DNA from: Ectobius pallidus
Taxonomy: Eukaryota; Arthropoda; Insecta; Blattodea; Ectobiidae
NCBI GenBank assembly: GCA_964059195.1
Contig: CAXKWD010000007.1
Span: 806,001 to 870,000, forward strand
Length of the DNA stretch: 64,000 bases
Direction: 5' to 3'
In this document: positions 9,659-21,068 of the stretch, piece after piece
Layout: each line of letters begins with the position of its first letter
Position numbering within the stretch: the first letter of the stretch is position 1
Notes under the pieces: generated by a model
Databases searched by the model: none
Told to the model about the DNA's origin: nothing
What the model saw: the letters and a program-made list of their open reading frames with translations, nothing else
Position numbers and translations under genes: made by a program

Positions 9659-10410
9659 AGCTGTTTATATGAGTCGATCTGATAATGTTTCCGGAGGGAA
9701 CTGGTTTCCACACAAAATATATTCTTAGATAATAATTAATTAATTCACATAGCAGATTTTAACACACTTAGGGAGTTAAGTATGGTACTTAGAACTTGTC
9801 TTTTATCAGAACTTATAATGAGAAATAGGTAAACAGGCAAAAACATTGTGGGTAGAAATGACATATTGCTTTCCGTGCTAAGTTCAAGAAAAAGTGGTAT
9901 AAGGATTTGAATATAGTATGAATGTGACAAGAGTGGCATTGATATTATAATTCCGTGTGAGAAAATCTGTTGTGTTATCTAATTTTAAGAAGGACACTAG
10001 CAGAAACCCATAGCCGCTGTGATTTATTATCTTTATCAAGGGTATCAAGTTAAAATGTGTGTTATCTAGTTTTAAAAAAGGACTCAATGCAAACAAATCC
10101 GCAGAGCTATATCTAGTTAGTAAGAGGGTAATATTATTTTGTTTATATTTGATGGTTAGGTAATACAGTCCGATGTGCAAAGTATGCTTGCATGGAATGT
10201 TGTTATTGAATCATAACATACCCGTAACACAGTGAGGTTCATTCACACAAGGTATCCAGTGAAGAAAGGACGGAGATAGAGAGAGTCGGTCAAGGCCACT
10301 ACTCTGATGTTAGGAAGGATTTAAAAGGACAAGCTAGAGGTCATAGTACTGTAAGGAGCATTAATCTGTTTCTCTAGAAAAATGACAATTTTTCAAATCC
10401 TCACTTATTC
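9659..10410 (+). other. Remnant between pol and 3-prime LTR
   Basis: No frame here gives a recognisable RT, integrase or envelope domain. A partial duplication is visible: TGTGTTATCTA, then TTTTAA and AAGGAC, near 9971-9997 and again near 10058-10083. The segment may be decayed 3-prime pol or env sequence left after the deletion that removed most of pol. Confidence 0.45.
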
Positions 10411-10431
10411 CAGAGAAAAAGATTGGGCATA
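10411..10431 (+). other. Polypurine tract
   Basis: AGAGAAAAAGATTGGG lies directly before the 3-prime LTR. It is mostly purine and is placed where the plus-strand primer of an LTR element should be. Its exact boundary is not certain. Confidence 0.5.
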
Positions 10432-11734
10432 TGGTATAAAATGGAGTCATCTCCATTAATCTCAATTGATATAAAATGATGAGAAATAGATTGATAGTAA
10501 TTAAATACGGCAGATAATAACGTTTGAACTAACCAAGCAATATTATTATAAATTACATGATAAAAAGCAGGAAAAATTAACAAATAATATTACATAAATA
10601 TGAAATTAATATCATCAATACTTTAGCTGATATTAATTATTTTATATTAAAGAATAAACTCAATAGAAGTTAGCAGACAGAATACTCAGAAATACACAAT
10701 GAAGCTGAAGTGAAATGTAAGGCAACTCAGTAGGGGGTAGGTGCCACTCTTTGTTAGAACTTTGCACTGCTATACAGTCAAAACGTAGCAGAAAGGAGAG
10801 CTTATAAGATGAATAGGCACTTCACTGGAAAATAAGCTGGGAAATATAAGTTGTATGGCGGATCCAGGAATTACACTGGGATTCGGACAATCGCTTTAGG
10901 CTAGTAACAGAAGACCAGCGCTACTAAGCTCAAAGCCACGTTAATCGTAACAACCAATAGAATTTAAGTTTAGAATAGAAAAAACTGAATTTAGCTATAA
11001 CAGTATATATGATTGGTTTTGTGTAACTATGGTAAAGAGGGGAAATTGAGAGGAGGCTAAGATCATGGCTTTTACGAAACTACACTTGTGTACGAAGGAC
11101 TCGAGGAGGCAGGTCATATTCCTGCATTTCTCCTCGAAAATACACATAAGTCGTATTGACATTGAGGTCAATCCGACAGTATACATAAAATTAACTTCAC
11201 TAATTTACCGAAGTGTAAAATCTATTCTACATTTATTCTTGCAGTAAGAGCTTATTATAGCTACTTACTAAAATAAATTCAGTGAGTGTGCCAAGTAAGT
11301 ACTGTTGTGACATTGACGTCATCATCATTACAAGATTACGTGGATACCGCGTGTCACTACCAGGAAGTATTTACGTACGAGTGCGAAGGCCATTATTAGA
11401 CTCCCTTCAATATCCCACCAATAAAATTAATAATTTTACGAAGTAACATTTATACATTTGAACTTTGATTGGAATACTCAATAAACTAACAGTGTTTGAT
11501 AAATATTTAATTATTAAAAAACATTAACTATAGAACCTCCACACCCTGTTTATGCCCTCGAGAAATGATAGAGTAAATTGTAGCTGCCCGACTGAGCAAC
11601 CCGAGGTTCCACCAGGCTGAAGAGGACAACACTCGCAGTAAGTACAATATTGTGGAGGTGGACCACAACCCTGATTGCAGCATACTTGAAGGACTCCTAC
11701 AACCACAGGGCTTTTAGTGTGAAGTACTGCATCA
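10432..11734 (+). repeat. 3-prime LTR
   Basis: This copy matches 4356-5658 at a constant offset of 6076 with no difference seen. It is followed by the GATT duplication at 11735-11738. Confidence 0.93.
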
Positions 11735-12250
11735 GATTTCAATGACTATGAACATGGTTTTCCTTCTACGACACATTCGGTGATGCGCCAGGGGACCGAG
11801 TTCGTAACACTGGACCGTCTTTCAAGCATTTATGACTTTCTTAATAGTTTTGCAGACACCAAATCTGAGCTGTCAGTACGTTGAAAAGGGGGTAAACTAT
11901 TAATAGAACGGGCGAGCTTCTACGTTTATTTTTTCCAGGTGACGATATGATAAATTTTATAGTATGCCTGTTTTAAAATCCAGAAATTCAAATAACAAAT
12001 TGTTTGTACAATCTTCTTTTCGCGTATAACACTATCTGTAAGAAACATTTTACAAACACATTGTAGACTCGAGTTGTTGGCGACTGTTTTGTGTAGTTTT
12101 GTGAGCTGCAGTTGAGCGAGTTCCGGGCTTATTTTGTTTCCACCAGACAAATAGAGTTGTACGGCACGGGAGTTGTGTGGCTTTGTTTCGAGAGTCTTCT
12201 TTGGGAAAAGTCAAGTGCTTCTACATATGTGTTGACAAGGTCAAAACTGG
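11735..12250. other. Intergenic; right flank of the LTR element
   Basis: The GATT duplication is followed by ordinary low-GC sequence. Small ORFs at 11926-12150 (-) and 12177-12383 (+) have no domains. No gene is supported. Confidence 0.4.
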
Positions 12251-12251
12251 T

Positions 12252-12455
12252 TTAGGCCCATGTTACACAGACCGAAAAACGCGGCCGAATGTCACCGACC
12301 GAAAAGCGTATCCATTGGGTCAGTGGGTAGTTAATGTTATAAACTATGCGGACCGAATGAACCGCGCGTTTAAACATGCATAGGCGGTTTTTACGCCTAG
12401 CGACGCGCAATATTGCAGAAACAGCACGCGCATAAAAACGCCCGTGTAGTTAATA
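12252..12455. mobile_element. Possible Harbinger-like MITE remnant
   Basis: TTAGGCCCATGTTACACAGA at 12252 is followed by GAAAAACGCGG, and toward 12450 the inverse CATAAAAACGCC with CGTGTAG and TTA. Several AAAACGC and GTTTTTACGC blocks inside give an inverted, GC-spiked layout typical of short PIF/Harbinger MITEs. The right terminus is poorly matched and the target duplication is uncertain. Confidence 0.35.
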
Positions 12456-14040
12456 GAGGTGTACATATTCTGATTTTAGTTTGCTTGCCCCTTTGTAACT
12501 CTGCAACCAGACACAACTTTTAACTTGCTTGACAAGAGAGCAAGCCAGATTGCTACGATACTGTCGCTATGAGTCACAAGCTCTTCATAACCTGGTGGGT
12601 TTCACGGAGCCTAAAAGAACTGCAAGGCCTGGCGGAAAGAATATGAAACTGGGTATATCAGTGCACTGGTAAGTCGTGCAGTTACATAGTTGAGGAACTT
12701 CAGATGTGTTTAGAGTACAAGTAAAAGGAGAATTAAGAATTTTACCCTGAATGAAGCCGAGGAGAATCTAAAATGTGGATAGTGTGAATTATCAATGAAC
12801 AAAGGTACTAGTCCGGTATGGGAAAATTTTTCAAACATTTTCGAGAAAACATCAAAACATAAATAATAACAATAACAATAATAAAAATAATAAATGTGTT
12901 AAGACGCTAAAACGTTTTTTAATACTTTATCCGCCTTTTAATTATCTGCATGATGAATTTCTTCTACCTGCATGTAGAAAAGCAAGAAAGTATTACCTAC
13001 ACTTAGCAACTACAGTTGTTTAGCTGATAAGAATGTCGCAAGCTTATTCAGACTTGCATTGGTTGGGTTGAACCCAACCCATTCAAGCCTAAATAAACAT
13101 GCCTACTTGCTAGCTGCCACGCTCGCAACGTTGTGATGTTTGTGCATGGCGAATGATGTGCTGTTGTTCACGTTTTTGCAGTGTGAGCAGGCCGTAGTGG
13201 TTGTATTTTAACTGACCATCAAGTTGCAGAATATTAAATAATTATACTGCAACAGCCAAACCTACTTCTACCTCATCCACTTTGTAATGACTACTGCCCT
13301 CGAAAGAATTCTAGCTTGCCTTCTTTCAGTCAATATTCTGTCCGTGTGACATACATCAAGCGTTTTGGTCATGAAACCCAGCGATAGAAAATGGCGCTAG
13401 ATCCAACATGGCGTCCTAGGCCGAAAACGCCAATCAGCAGATGCACTATAGAGTTTAACTGAGTTGTTCACTTTACGCCGTCATGCGCTATTAATTCTCC
13501 TGGTTCGTAAAGATGTTTCTGCCATAGTCCAATACCATGTAACCTGCAGCGGTACCAACTATACAAAAAAATAGATATAATTTACTGATTTTTTCCTGGG
13601 ATGATGTAATTAACCGAATTCACGGCTCACCTGATGACCAGAAGCCATGATCTATTTTGTTAGCATTTACCTGTCATATTGGTCTCAATTGGTCATAATT
13701 ACTTAAAGCGCTGGTCAGCTTGGTGAGTTTATGACCGAATCTAGTATCATTCCCATCCCGCGAGAGGCAATGGCAAATCTCCGCGGTATCATCCTTGCCT
13801 GAATCACCTCAGACGAGTCGTGGTCATCACCCCATGGCATCGTCCAGGGTCTGGACCTGCCTTCGGGCAGAACACTCATCACCATCATCATCATCGTTGG
13901 TATGTCAAAGTAACTTAATCTGCTACATTCTGAATGTTTCAAGTCCATTTATGGTGCACATTTTGAAATGTAATGTAAAAATCCAGTTCTATCTGAAAAT
14001 GCTGTACTCGATAGATTTAACAAAAGTTATTTAAAATTTC
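12456..14040. other. Intergenic with one hairpin
   Basis: A 9-bp hairpin (GGTTGGGTT, one base, AACCCAACC) is at 13061-13079. The block 13730-13880 is GC-richer and ends in a short CATCAT run, like the 3-prime end of an old retroposon, but I could not identify it. ORFs at 13715-13948 (-) and 13795-14034 (+) are opposite readings of this same block. Confidence 0.35.
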
Positions 14041-14112
14041 AGTAGCCATAAAAATCCAATCATCTGTGTTATTTAGAGAGCTTCGATTATCTCTCACCAC
14101 ACCCAATACTGT

Positions 14113-14683
14113 TTGACAGCTGATATCAAAGCCATCTACGATATAAAGAACTTGCCACTTGTAGCACTGGATGCAGCATTGATCTTGTTCCAAATGAAAA
14201 TAACACCGATCGCACTAAATGAAATTGAGTTAATATGGGAAAGGTTGAGCAAAAGCGACTTTGCCAGGTTGGAAAAAATAAAAGTAAGTTATCTCAAGAG
14301 AGGAAAAGACACCAAATCTCGGCTAGTCTACGAACTTACTAGAGAGACCTTCTTCTTAGAAGATATCCAGCTACAACACTAAATACCACCAACCGGTCCG
14401 TATAGCCTAATGAGCTGATGGAAGAGAGAAAGGAAAAGGGGCGAGAGATCCACGTATTGTAGACTTCTACAGCTCAAGTGCGATGCTGACTAAGGAAAAC
14501 CAACCCCAGAGTCAAGTCATAATAAAATTGGCTATCCATGGTTTCCATAATGAACTATGCAAGACCAAGCCTTGTGAAACCTGTGCTTGTGAACTATGTG
14601 AGAAACAGTGCGATAGGTATCATATTCTGAAGTGTGACAAAAGAACAAAATCTATCTCAGAGTACTGCAAGAACAAAATGTAG
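14113..14683 (+). pseudogene. Probable non-LTR retrotransposon C-terminal remnant
   Basis: Two frames (14113-14382 and 14483-14683) together resemble the tail of an insect non-LTR retrotransposon polyprotein. The first has LVALDAALILFQMKITPIAL, then ELIWERLSKSDFARLEK and a LVYELTRETFF segment. The second has a Cys/His cluster (ELCKTKPCETCACELCEKQC, then HILKC). The two are in different frames with a break near 14390-14480, so the copy is dead. The Cys-rich tail could be a nucleic-acid-binding zinc knuckle. Family assignment rests on remembered similarity only. Confidence 0.45.
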
Positions 14684-14689
14684 TAAAGT

Positions 14690-15515
14690 GACGCGGTCTT
14701 AATGCCCACTCGGGCGCATCTTCTCTTTTATTTAATACTGTTTGAAGTTATCTTGTGGATGTAATGCAGCATCACAGAGTTTTTCAATTTCAGCTCTCCA
14801 TGGAGTGAATGCGTTCATAATTATCTCCATCATTCACTGTGAATTAGTTCAGAAAATTAAATTCCCATGTAGCCACCATATTTAACTCTGCGAGATTGTG
14901 AGAATAAAAACATTCCAATTCATGCCAAAGGCAATTCCTCCCTTAGAAACCAGACTACATGGTCCAGTATAGACTGAGGATCAATATTTTTATTCACTGT
15001 TAGAGAGTTGGAGTCGACTGGGAATAAAAATTCAAAGTAACAATTTTTTTAGAGACTGTGGCCTGGAATCCAGCAGGAAATATGCTCCAACAAAATCGAA
15101 CCAAATCAGGATCCATGCATGCCAACATGACATTTCACACTAGAGTTTCTTCATCTACATCATATAAAATATTTCAATACGTTGAAAAAGAAAATTGTAG
15201 TCTAATATAAATGCAAATTAGAGAGGCTTTGTTCAACAAACATTTTATTGTGCATGTTAGGAGAAAATTCAAATTACCAAGGGCAATTTTTGTAACTCCG
15301 ACATTCTATACGTAATACTGAACTGAATTAACGTTAAATAAACCTTGCGTATGACATCAGCTGATTGGCATGAACAAGGAATAAGATATTAAAAAAATAT
15401 ATATTACGCAGCACATTGTATAAATACCTCATGTACTTTTTCATCCTAGACCCTGATCACGACTGTCCACATTTAAAGATTCAGCAGATTCAGCTAACAG
15501 TAGAGCAGCATACAT
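14690..15515. other. Intergenic, nothing recognised
   Basis: AT-rich sequence with no long frame and no repeat partner seen in this window. Confidence 0.4.
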
Positions 15516-15858
15516 TATCAGCCTTACTAATAAAAGCTGCTTATACCTGCGTTGAACGGTTGTTTGGTTGTTCACCGTGCAAGTTCTACATAAGCCGGAT
15601 TACCAATAATCGGAGTGTAACTGCCGAGTTTACACCGGGTTTGTACGTCCAACGTCATCAAATACGTCACTCTAGTTGTGACGTTACTAGCCCCAGGCTG
15701 TGAAGGGACTGCTGAACGCCATATATCGGTGTAGCGGGCAAACAGCGATGCGTCGTCTGCCTAGTTTCAGTATTTCATTATAATGTTTTCAGAAATCTGT
15801 AATCATCGGTACAAGTATGGAAATATGTCCCGCAAACAAGGAACAATGTTTATAATTC
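15516..15858 (+). repeat. 340-bp dispersed repeat, copy 1
   Basis: It matches 17915-18256 in direct orientation. Shared landmarks include CTTACTAATAAAAGCTGCTT, GCAAGTTCTACATAAGCC, GACGTTACTAGCC, GCGGGCAAACAGCGATGC and TGGAAATATGTCCCGCAAAC. The open frame 15416-15703 overlaps it without a recognised domain. It may be an unidentified MITE or SINE-like element. Confidence 0.6.
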
Positions 15859-17914
15859 CGCAAAAGCAGCTCAGAATATGCGTAGCCTCAAAATTCAATC
15901 TCAGACATCTACGAAACGACCGGCTGTTACGGATATCGGCCATCTTGATTATTTACGTCAAGTTTATACAAGGGGGCCAGGCTGTGTAAAGCGTTGCACA
16001 CATTCAGCCTTATGCAAGGATTATTAGTACACTTTTTTTCCTCAGCTGTGCATATTCCTGGTATAAATGTTACAACTGGATTATTAGTAAGACTGTATGT
16101 ATTTGTGGGTGTTGTTAACAATTTGATATAATTTATTTTGATATAATCTCAACAGTTTGAAGTATGTGCAATTACAGATGATTTTCATTTCCTCCAGACT
16201 AACTACTTTGCTGTATAAATTGTACAGTAGACGTAATGCGACATGTGATATTCTGGATATTTCAGAGAATCCAGAAGAAACGCTCTCTCACTAAAACTAG
16301 AAATAAACTTTGCTTTTAGTAAAGAATTCTCATTGCGACAGCATGAATGATATATTACCCAATCGGCTTTCCAACAGCGGAGTAAATAACACACGGAATT
16401 CCAACACAGTAATTTTAAACACGTTTAATGATTAATCAGCGAAATGGACTTGTGTTGTTTCTACTGTATGGTGTTCACATTATTGCATTTTAATTCTGGT
16501 TACTGTTACCTCAGGGCAGACTGTAACCATCAATAAACGAGGATTATCTTTTTCAATCTCCGATGGGGCATAAAACGAAGATAAGACGTGTAAATCACAA
16601 AGTGATTTTATTACTAGAAGTCAAGTACAATCACAGGTATTTTTCCACATAGTCACCGTGAAGATTATGATATTCGGTGAACAAGCTTCCCAATACTATC
16701 TTCCTAGAACGCTGAGCGGTGCAGTCACGTTCAATGTGCAACAGCGCAACCCACAGTGGAGTAATAAGGTGAAACATTCCACGAGCGGAAACAAAATGAA
16801 CAACACGTCGACGAGCGCGAGCACAAAACGGTACAGTCAACCTATAAAATATTAAACAGAAAGTGCGAATAGCCTCGTATATAAGTAACACAATTAGACT
16901 CATTTTATTGATGTACATTGATAATATTCTACCTATTAAATATACTAGAGTTTGCACCTCTTCCTTCAGTTCCTGACAATCTGACAAATATCTATAATTG
17001 CAAAAAATACTTCATATTAAGTTGTTTAATAAATGAGAATTATATGAAATTATGATTTTAAAGCATATTTTCGTATGTCCATTGTAAAATACAACTTCCA
17101 TGACAATTAAATTACTGTCAACTGTAATTATGAAACAGAGACATGTCGCCTTGTATGACTGTAAAACATTTGACTATCACGTGACATAACTTAATTGTAG
17201 AATTGTAATGTTTATGAAATAGTTTTGTGAGCAGAAATGTAGTGGAGTAGCGAAGTTTGTGGTGATAGAAATTTTAGAAATGTTACGAAAAATCAATTAA
17301 ACCGTTTGTAATTTATAGAATTACCAATTCACTTGTGGATGAAGTAATAAATGATTTGCACAGTCAGACTTAACACATAATTTCTATTCGCTCAGCTGTG
17401 GACTAAACTGCAATCACACGAATATGCACATCTCCATTACAACGACATCACTGGAGTGTGTAACTCCACTCTGTTCTTCTCTATGTTAATGTTATGCAGG
17501 AATGCAGAGTGATGATGGATTTTTTTGTTAAATGCTTGGCATGTCCGTGTCTTGGTTGACAGGTGCTGCCCTCTGAACAACAAGAGTGATGACGTCATTC
17601 ATATTCAACTAGCTGTTAAATCCTATTTTCCATCCTGCACTTGGGCTTTGCAAATAATACGGATGCGTGCACCGCTATGTGCAATTTCACGGATTTCCGT
17701 CTTTATACAAGATGTAAATTATAAATGTAAAATTTGTGATGGTAACCTCATAGCTAAATTCCGATGGCCCACTACACCATCTCCAAATAAACAATGTAAA
17801 CTGCACTACAACTATTACTGACCTGCACAATTGTCTTTCGAAAATACTCGGAAGAAAATTCACAGAAATAAATAAGTTAAAGGAACACTTCAATGATTCA
17901 AAGAAACACAAAAT
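15859..17914. other. Intergenic; one weak transposase-like frame
   Basis: A minus-strand frame at 16631-16987 ends with HNLHGDYVEKYL, faintly like the C-terminus of mariner transposases (a GDYVEK ending), but the rest does not fit and I do not call it. No other gene is seen. Confidence 0.3.
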
Positions 17915-18256
17915 ATTAACTGCCTTACTAATAAAAGCTGCTTATATGTGCGTTGTTTTGGTTGTTCTCCGCGCAAGTTCTACATAAGCCGTATTACCAA
18001 TAAACGCAGTATAATTACCATGGGTTACACCGGGTTTGTACGTGGAAAGTCATCAAACACGTCACGCTAGTCATGACGTTACTAGCCTCTGGCTATGAAG
18101 GAGTGCTGAACGCCATCTGTCGGAGCAGCGGGCAAACAGCGATGCATCGTCTGCCGATATAAATTTTGTTTCAGTACTTCATTATATACTCTTCAGAAAG
18201 CTATAATTATGGGTACAAGTATGGAAATATGTCCCGCAAACAAGGAAAAATGTTTA
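17915..18256 (+). repeat. 340-bp dispersed repeat, copy 2
   Basis: This is the partner of 15516-15858. Similarity stops around 18256, just before the first Helitron-like unit begins at 18261, so the array probably inserted into this repeat. Confidence 0.6.
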
Positions 18257-18260
18257 TCTA

Positions 18261-20466
18261 TCTATATTAATAAAAGGAAGTGTCTGTCCTCCGTCTGTCT
18301 GTCTTCCGTCTGTCTGTCCGCGATGCCCAGCGAAATCTACTGAACACAGAGATCTGAAATTTTATACATAGGCGGACTAAAGGGTCGGAATGTGCACCTC
18401 GAAGCCGGAATTTTAATTTTCGCTTTAGTTCGTGAGTTATGAGTGAAAAACGGGCAGAAAACGTGTATTTTTTGCGATTTCGAAGCATGTGTTTTCAGTA
18501 ATACAAATCAATTACACTAGGCTTTGGCTATTTTTGTCAAACCTTCGACATAAAAGCATCGCGATCTCTTGAATGTTGTAGCTCATGCTGGTCGATTCAT
18601 TTGTTTTTAATGTCAAGGCACGCAAACATAATGTGAAATTTTCAACCTACACCGGAGAGGATTATTATTATTATTATTATAGGGATAATCAATATTAGCC
18701 TAAATATGGTCAAACGTTCTTCGATTTGGACGAAACTCACTATACAGGGGTTTTCTGGACCAAGGAACTCGAATCTGAGGTCGCTTTTACCAGGTGACGC
18801 TATCTAATCGTGATATGTAGTCCAGATGATTTAGGTGTTAATATAATGATAAACTATTATGCTCTTAATTTTTAATTTTTGAAATAATTATCGCGGGCGA
18901 AGCCGCGGTGCTCATGCCATCTTAAAATAATAAAAGGACGTGTTTGTCTGTCTGTCCACGATGCCCAGCGAAATCTACTGAACGCAGAGATCTGAAATTT
19001 TAAACATAGATGGGCTGAAAGGTGGGCGAATGCGCATCGAAGCCGGATTTTTAATTTTAGCTTTCGTTCGCGAGTTGTGAGTGAAAAACTGGCAGAAAAC
19101 GTGATTTTAGCGCTGTCGAAGCATCAGATTTCAGTAATACATTTCAATGTCAAATCAATTGCAGTTGGCTTTGGCTATTTTTGTCATACTGTGGTAATAA
19201 AAGCATCGCGATCGCTAGAATGTTGTAAGCCCACGCTGGTCGATTCATTTGTTTAGAATGTCAAGGCCCGTAGACATATGAAATTTTCAACCTACACGGA
19301 AGAGGGGTAATGAACATAGACCTAAATATGGTTAAACATCGTTCGATTTGGACTAAACTCACTATACAGGGATTTTCTGGGCCAAGGAACTCGAATCTGA
19401 GATCGCTTTTACCAGGCGACGCTATCTAATCGTGACATGTAGTCCACGTGATTTAGGTGTTAATAAATATAATGATTTAACTATTATGCTCTTAATTTTT
19501 AATTCTTGAAATAATTATCGCGGGCGATCGCTTGATTTTGTAAGTCCATCCTGGACGATTCATTTATTTAGAATATCAAGTCCCGAAGACATGAAATTTT
19601 CAACCTACACGGAAGAGGGATAATCAATATAGGCCTAAATATGGTCAAACATTGTTCGATTTGGACGAAACTGACTGTACAGGGGTATTCTGGGCCAAGG
19701 AACTCGAATCTGAGGTCGCTTTTACCAGGGGACGCTATCTAATCGTGACATGTAGTCCACGTGATTTAGGTGTTAACAATTATAATGATTTAACTATGCT
19801 CTTAATTTTTAGTTTTTAATTTTTGAAATAATTATCGCGGGGGAAGCCGCGGGCACATGCTGTTTATCTGTCTGTCCACGATGCCCATCGAAATCTACTG
19901 AACGCAGATATCTGAAATTTTAAAGATAGATAGACTGAAAGGTGGGCGAATGCACCTCGAAGCCGAATTTTTAATTTTAGCTTTCGTTCGCGAGTTATGA
20001 GTGAAAAACTGGCAGAAAACGTGATTCGCGCTGTCGAAGCATCAGATTTCAGTAATACATTTCAATGTCAAATCAATTGCAGTTGTCTTTGGCTATTTTT
20101 GTCATACCGTGGAAATAAAAGCATCGCGATTGCTTGAATGTTGTAAGCCCACGCTGGTCGATTCATTTGTTTAGAATGTTAAGGCCCGTAGACATATTAA
20201 ATTTTCAACCAACACGGAAGAGGGATAATCAATATAGGCCTAAATACTGTATGGTGAAACATTGTTTGATTTGAACGAAACTATACCAGGGTTTTCTGGG
20301 CCAAGCAACTCGAATCTGAGATCGCTTTTACCAGGCGACGCTATCTAATCGTGACATGTAGTCCACGTGATTTAGGTGTTAATAAATATAATGATTTAAC
20401 TATTATGCTCTTAATTTTTAATTCTTGAAATAATTATCGCGGGCGAAGCCGCGGGCACATGCTAGT
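18261..20466 (+). mobile_element. Tandem array of Helitron-like elements
   Basis: There are four head-to-tail units: 18261-18919, 18920-19526, 19527-19860 and 19861-20466. Full units begin TCTATATTAATAAAAGG or similar, carry TCTGTCTGTC, then GATGCCCAGCGAAATCTACT, and end with the hairpin CGCGGGCGAAGCCGCG followed by CACATGCTAGT. A 5-prime TC, a GC-rich hairpin about 10 nt from a CTRRT end and no terminal inverted repeat are the marks of Helitrons. Unit 3 lacks its 5-prime half. No Rep-helicase frame is present, so the units are non-autonomous. SINE-like or RTE-derived origin is the main alternative for this ending type. Confidence 0.7.
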
Positions 20467-20740
20467 AACTCTATAATTCTAAAAACAAAATGCAAGGTAT
20501 TTATTTGTGGCTATGGAATTTCATTTTTCATTTAATAATTACCGGTACTGCATTCAACAGTTACCTTACTGCATTTAAAATAGTATATTACAATGTTTGA
20601 GAGGATTTAAAACAAATTTGTTGAAAATATAAAATAATTATGAACTATTCCATAGTACATGAATACTGCAATGCAGATCTCTTTATAATTACATTTTTCA
20701 CACCAGGCTTGAAATTTTATTTAATTGATATTACATGGTT

Positions 20741-21057
20741 GACCGCCGGCGTGGTCTTGTGGTTAGCGTCGCTGACTATAGAAACGTCGGACCGGGTTCG
20801 ATCTCCGGTAGCTCCTTGGAATTTTCTGAGGTAGGGAGGTCCGGAACGGAGTGCACTCAGCCTCTTGATTCAAATTGAGAAGCTACTTAATAGAGAAGTA
20901 GCGGCTCCGGTCATGGAAACCACCATTAACGGTCGTGGATGTCGGAATGCTGACCACATGCCCCCAATTCTGCCATCTGCCTATAGGTAGATGACGGAGT
21001 GGTCGGGTGGTAGTCATGGCCATTCGGGGATGTCGCGCCACGGAGTTTAGTTTAGTT
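20741..21057 (+). mobile_element. tRNA-derived SINE with 11-bp target duplication
   Basis: A 317-bp element is flanked by perfect ATTACATGGTT copies at 20730-20740 and 21058-21068. An A-box-like TGGTCTTGTGG is at 20752-20762 and a B-box GGGTTCGATCT at 20794-20804, the correct spacing for an internal RNA polymerase III promoter. The tail is a short GTTTA repeat. The perfect duplication suggests a fairly recent LINE-assisted insertion. The 64-codon ORF crossing it is not a gene. Confidence 0.88.
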
Positions 21058-21068
21058 ATTACATGGTT

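Larger units (their letters stand above)
4356..11734 (+). mobile_element. Gypsy-type LTR retrotransposon, young, pol-deleted
   Basis: Two LTRs of 1303 bp each (4356-5658 and 10432-11734) lie exactly 6076 bp apart, and I saw no mismatch or indel between them. They begin TG and end CA. GATT lies just outside both ends (4352-4355 and 11735-11738), giving a 4-bp target duplication. The inside holds, in order, a primer-binding region for tRNA-Lys, a purine-rich leader, gag, a frameshift signal, protease, the start of RT, unassigned sequence and a polypurine tract. The gag type, the Lys primer and the 4-bp duplication fit the Gypsy/Metaviridae group. RNase H and integrase are missing, so mobility would depend on enzymes from a complete relative. 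Confidence 0.93.

Noticed and set aside
16631..16987. 118-codon minus frame ending HGDYVEK
   Set aside because: The ending resembles the mariner C-terminus, but the preceding 100 residues show no transposase motif and the match is short.
18267..18488. Minus frame of 73 codons matched by 47591-47809
   Set aside because: The two frames are similar only because both lie in Helitron-like units; no conserved protein is implied.
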